Assembly: GCA_029240105.1 (NCBI GenBank)
Contig: JARBTR010000005.1
Span: 186,001-250,000 of the forward strand
Length of the DNA: 64,000 nt
Source of the DNA: Caryophanales bacterium
GTDB taxonomy: Bacteria; Bacillota; Bacilli; JARBTR01
Reading direction: 5' to 3'
Shown: positions 63,994 through 64,000 of the stretch, piece after piece
Layout: each line of letters starts with the position of its first letter
Numbering within the stretch: position 1 is the first letter of the stretch
Position numbers and translations under genes: made by a program
Notes under the pieces: model-generated
Told to the model about the DNA's origin: nothing
The model's input: the letters and a program-made list of their open reading frames with translations, nothing else
The model's database searches: none

Positions 63994-64000
63994 AATATTT

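Overview
The window looks like the chromosome of a low-GC, endospore-former-type Firmicute in Bacillales (Bacillaceae/Planococcaceae-like). The signs are AGGAGG ribosome binding sites with some TTG/GTG starts, comFA-comFC-hpf, sigW-rsiW-cdaA-cdaR-glmM, a glmS ribozyme and a PyrR-type attenuator. The organism assignment is inference from gene content and order.

Left third (about 0.7-26.5 kb): a selenium/molybdenum-tungsten formate dehydrogenase island. It holds folC, mobA, fdhD, a selenocysteine formate dehydrogenase (alpha, beta and cytochrome b subunits), fdhE, two moeA genes, a tungstate ABC transporter with its own regulator, selB, tRNA-Sec, moeB-moaD-moaE-moaA, moaB, a DsrE-like gene, selA and moaC. 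This is nearly everything needed to make and fill a Sec- and Mo/W-containing enzyme; selD is not in the window. FNR-type boxes lie before fdhD (centred at -41.5 from the predicted start) and between selB and tRNA-Sec, suggesting anaerobic control. The alpha subunit gene keeps a UGA codon and a GGUCU-loop SECIS hairpin but has lost two internal segments out of frame; the first moeA has a similar loss and a small molbindin gene is frameshifted. Either the locus is decaying or the assembly is faulty there. Behind tRNA-Sec lie two structured repeat units that reuse the tRNA acceptor/T-arm sequence, each followed by its own terminator.

Middle (26.5-36.3 kb): a PadR/HAAS pair, an ABC exporter, hpf, comFC, comFA, a YigZ-family gene, a TPR/HEPN protein and a 31-codon small ORF with a strong ribosome binding site.

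36.6-46.2 kb: an AT-rich accessory block of hypotheticals, gene fragments, an exonuclease-BRCT gene, an interrupted ECF sigma factor with its anti-sigma gene and a matrixin-like metalloprotease. Its boundaries carry arrays of a 17-nt motif: three spaced copies on the left and four copies at exact 20-bp period on the right. They end in TGT/ACA, and the right end stops 24 bp after the glmS stop codon. This is the layout of a Tn7-family element at its classical attachment site, but with no recognisable tns genes. A second, different four-site end is nested at 45.9-46.0 kb.

Right third (46.2-64 kb): glmS with its ribozyme, then a pyrimidine operon pyrB-pyrI-pyrC-carA-carB-pyrK-pyrD-pyrF-pyrE, then glmM-cdaR-cdaA-rsiW-sigW, all on the minus strand. 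The operon sits between glmM and glmS, which are adjacent in Bacillus subtilis, and carries a pyrI regulatory subunit not expected in Bacillus-type operons. sigW has a textbook sigma-W promoter.
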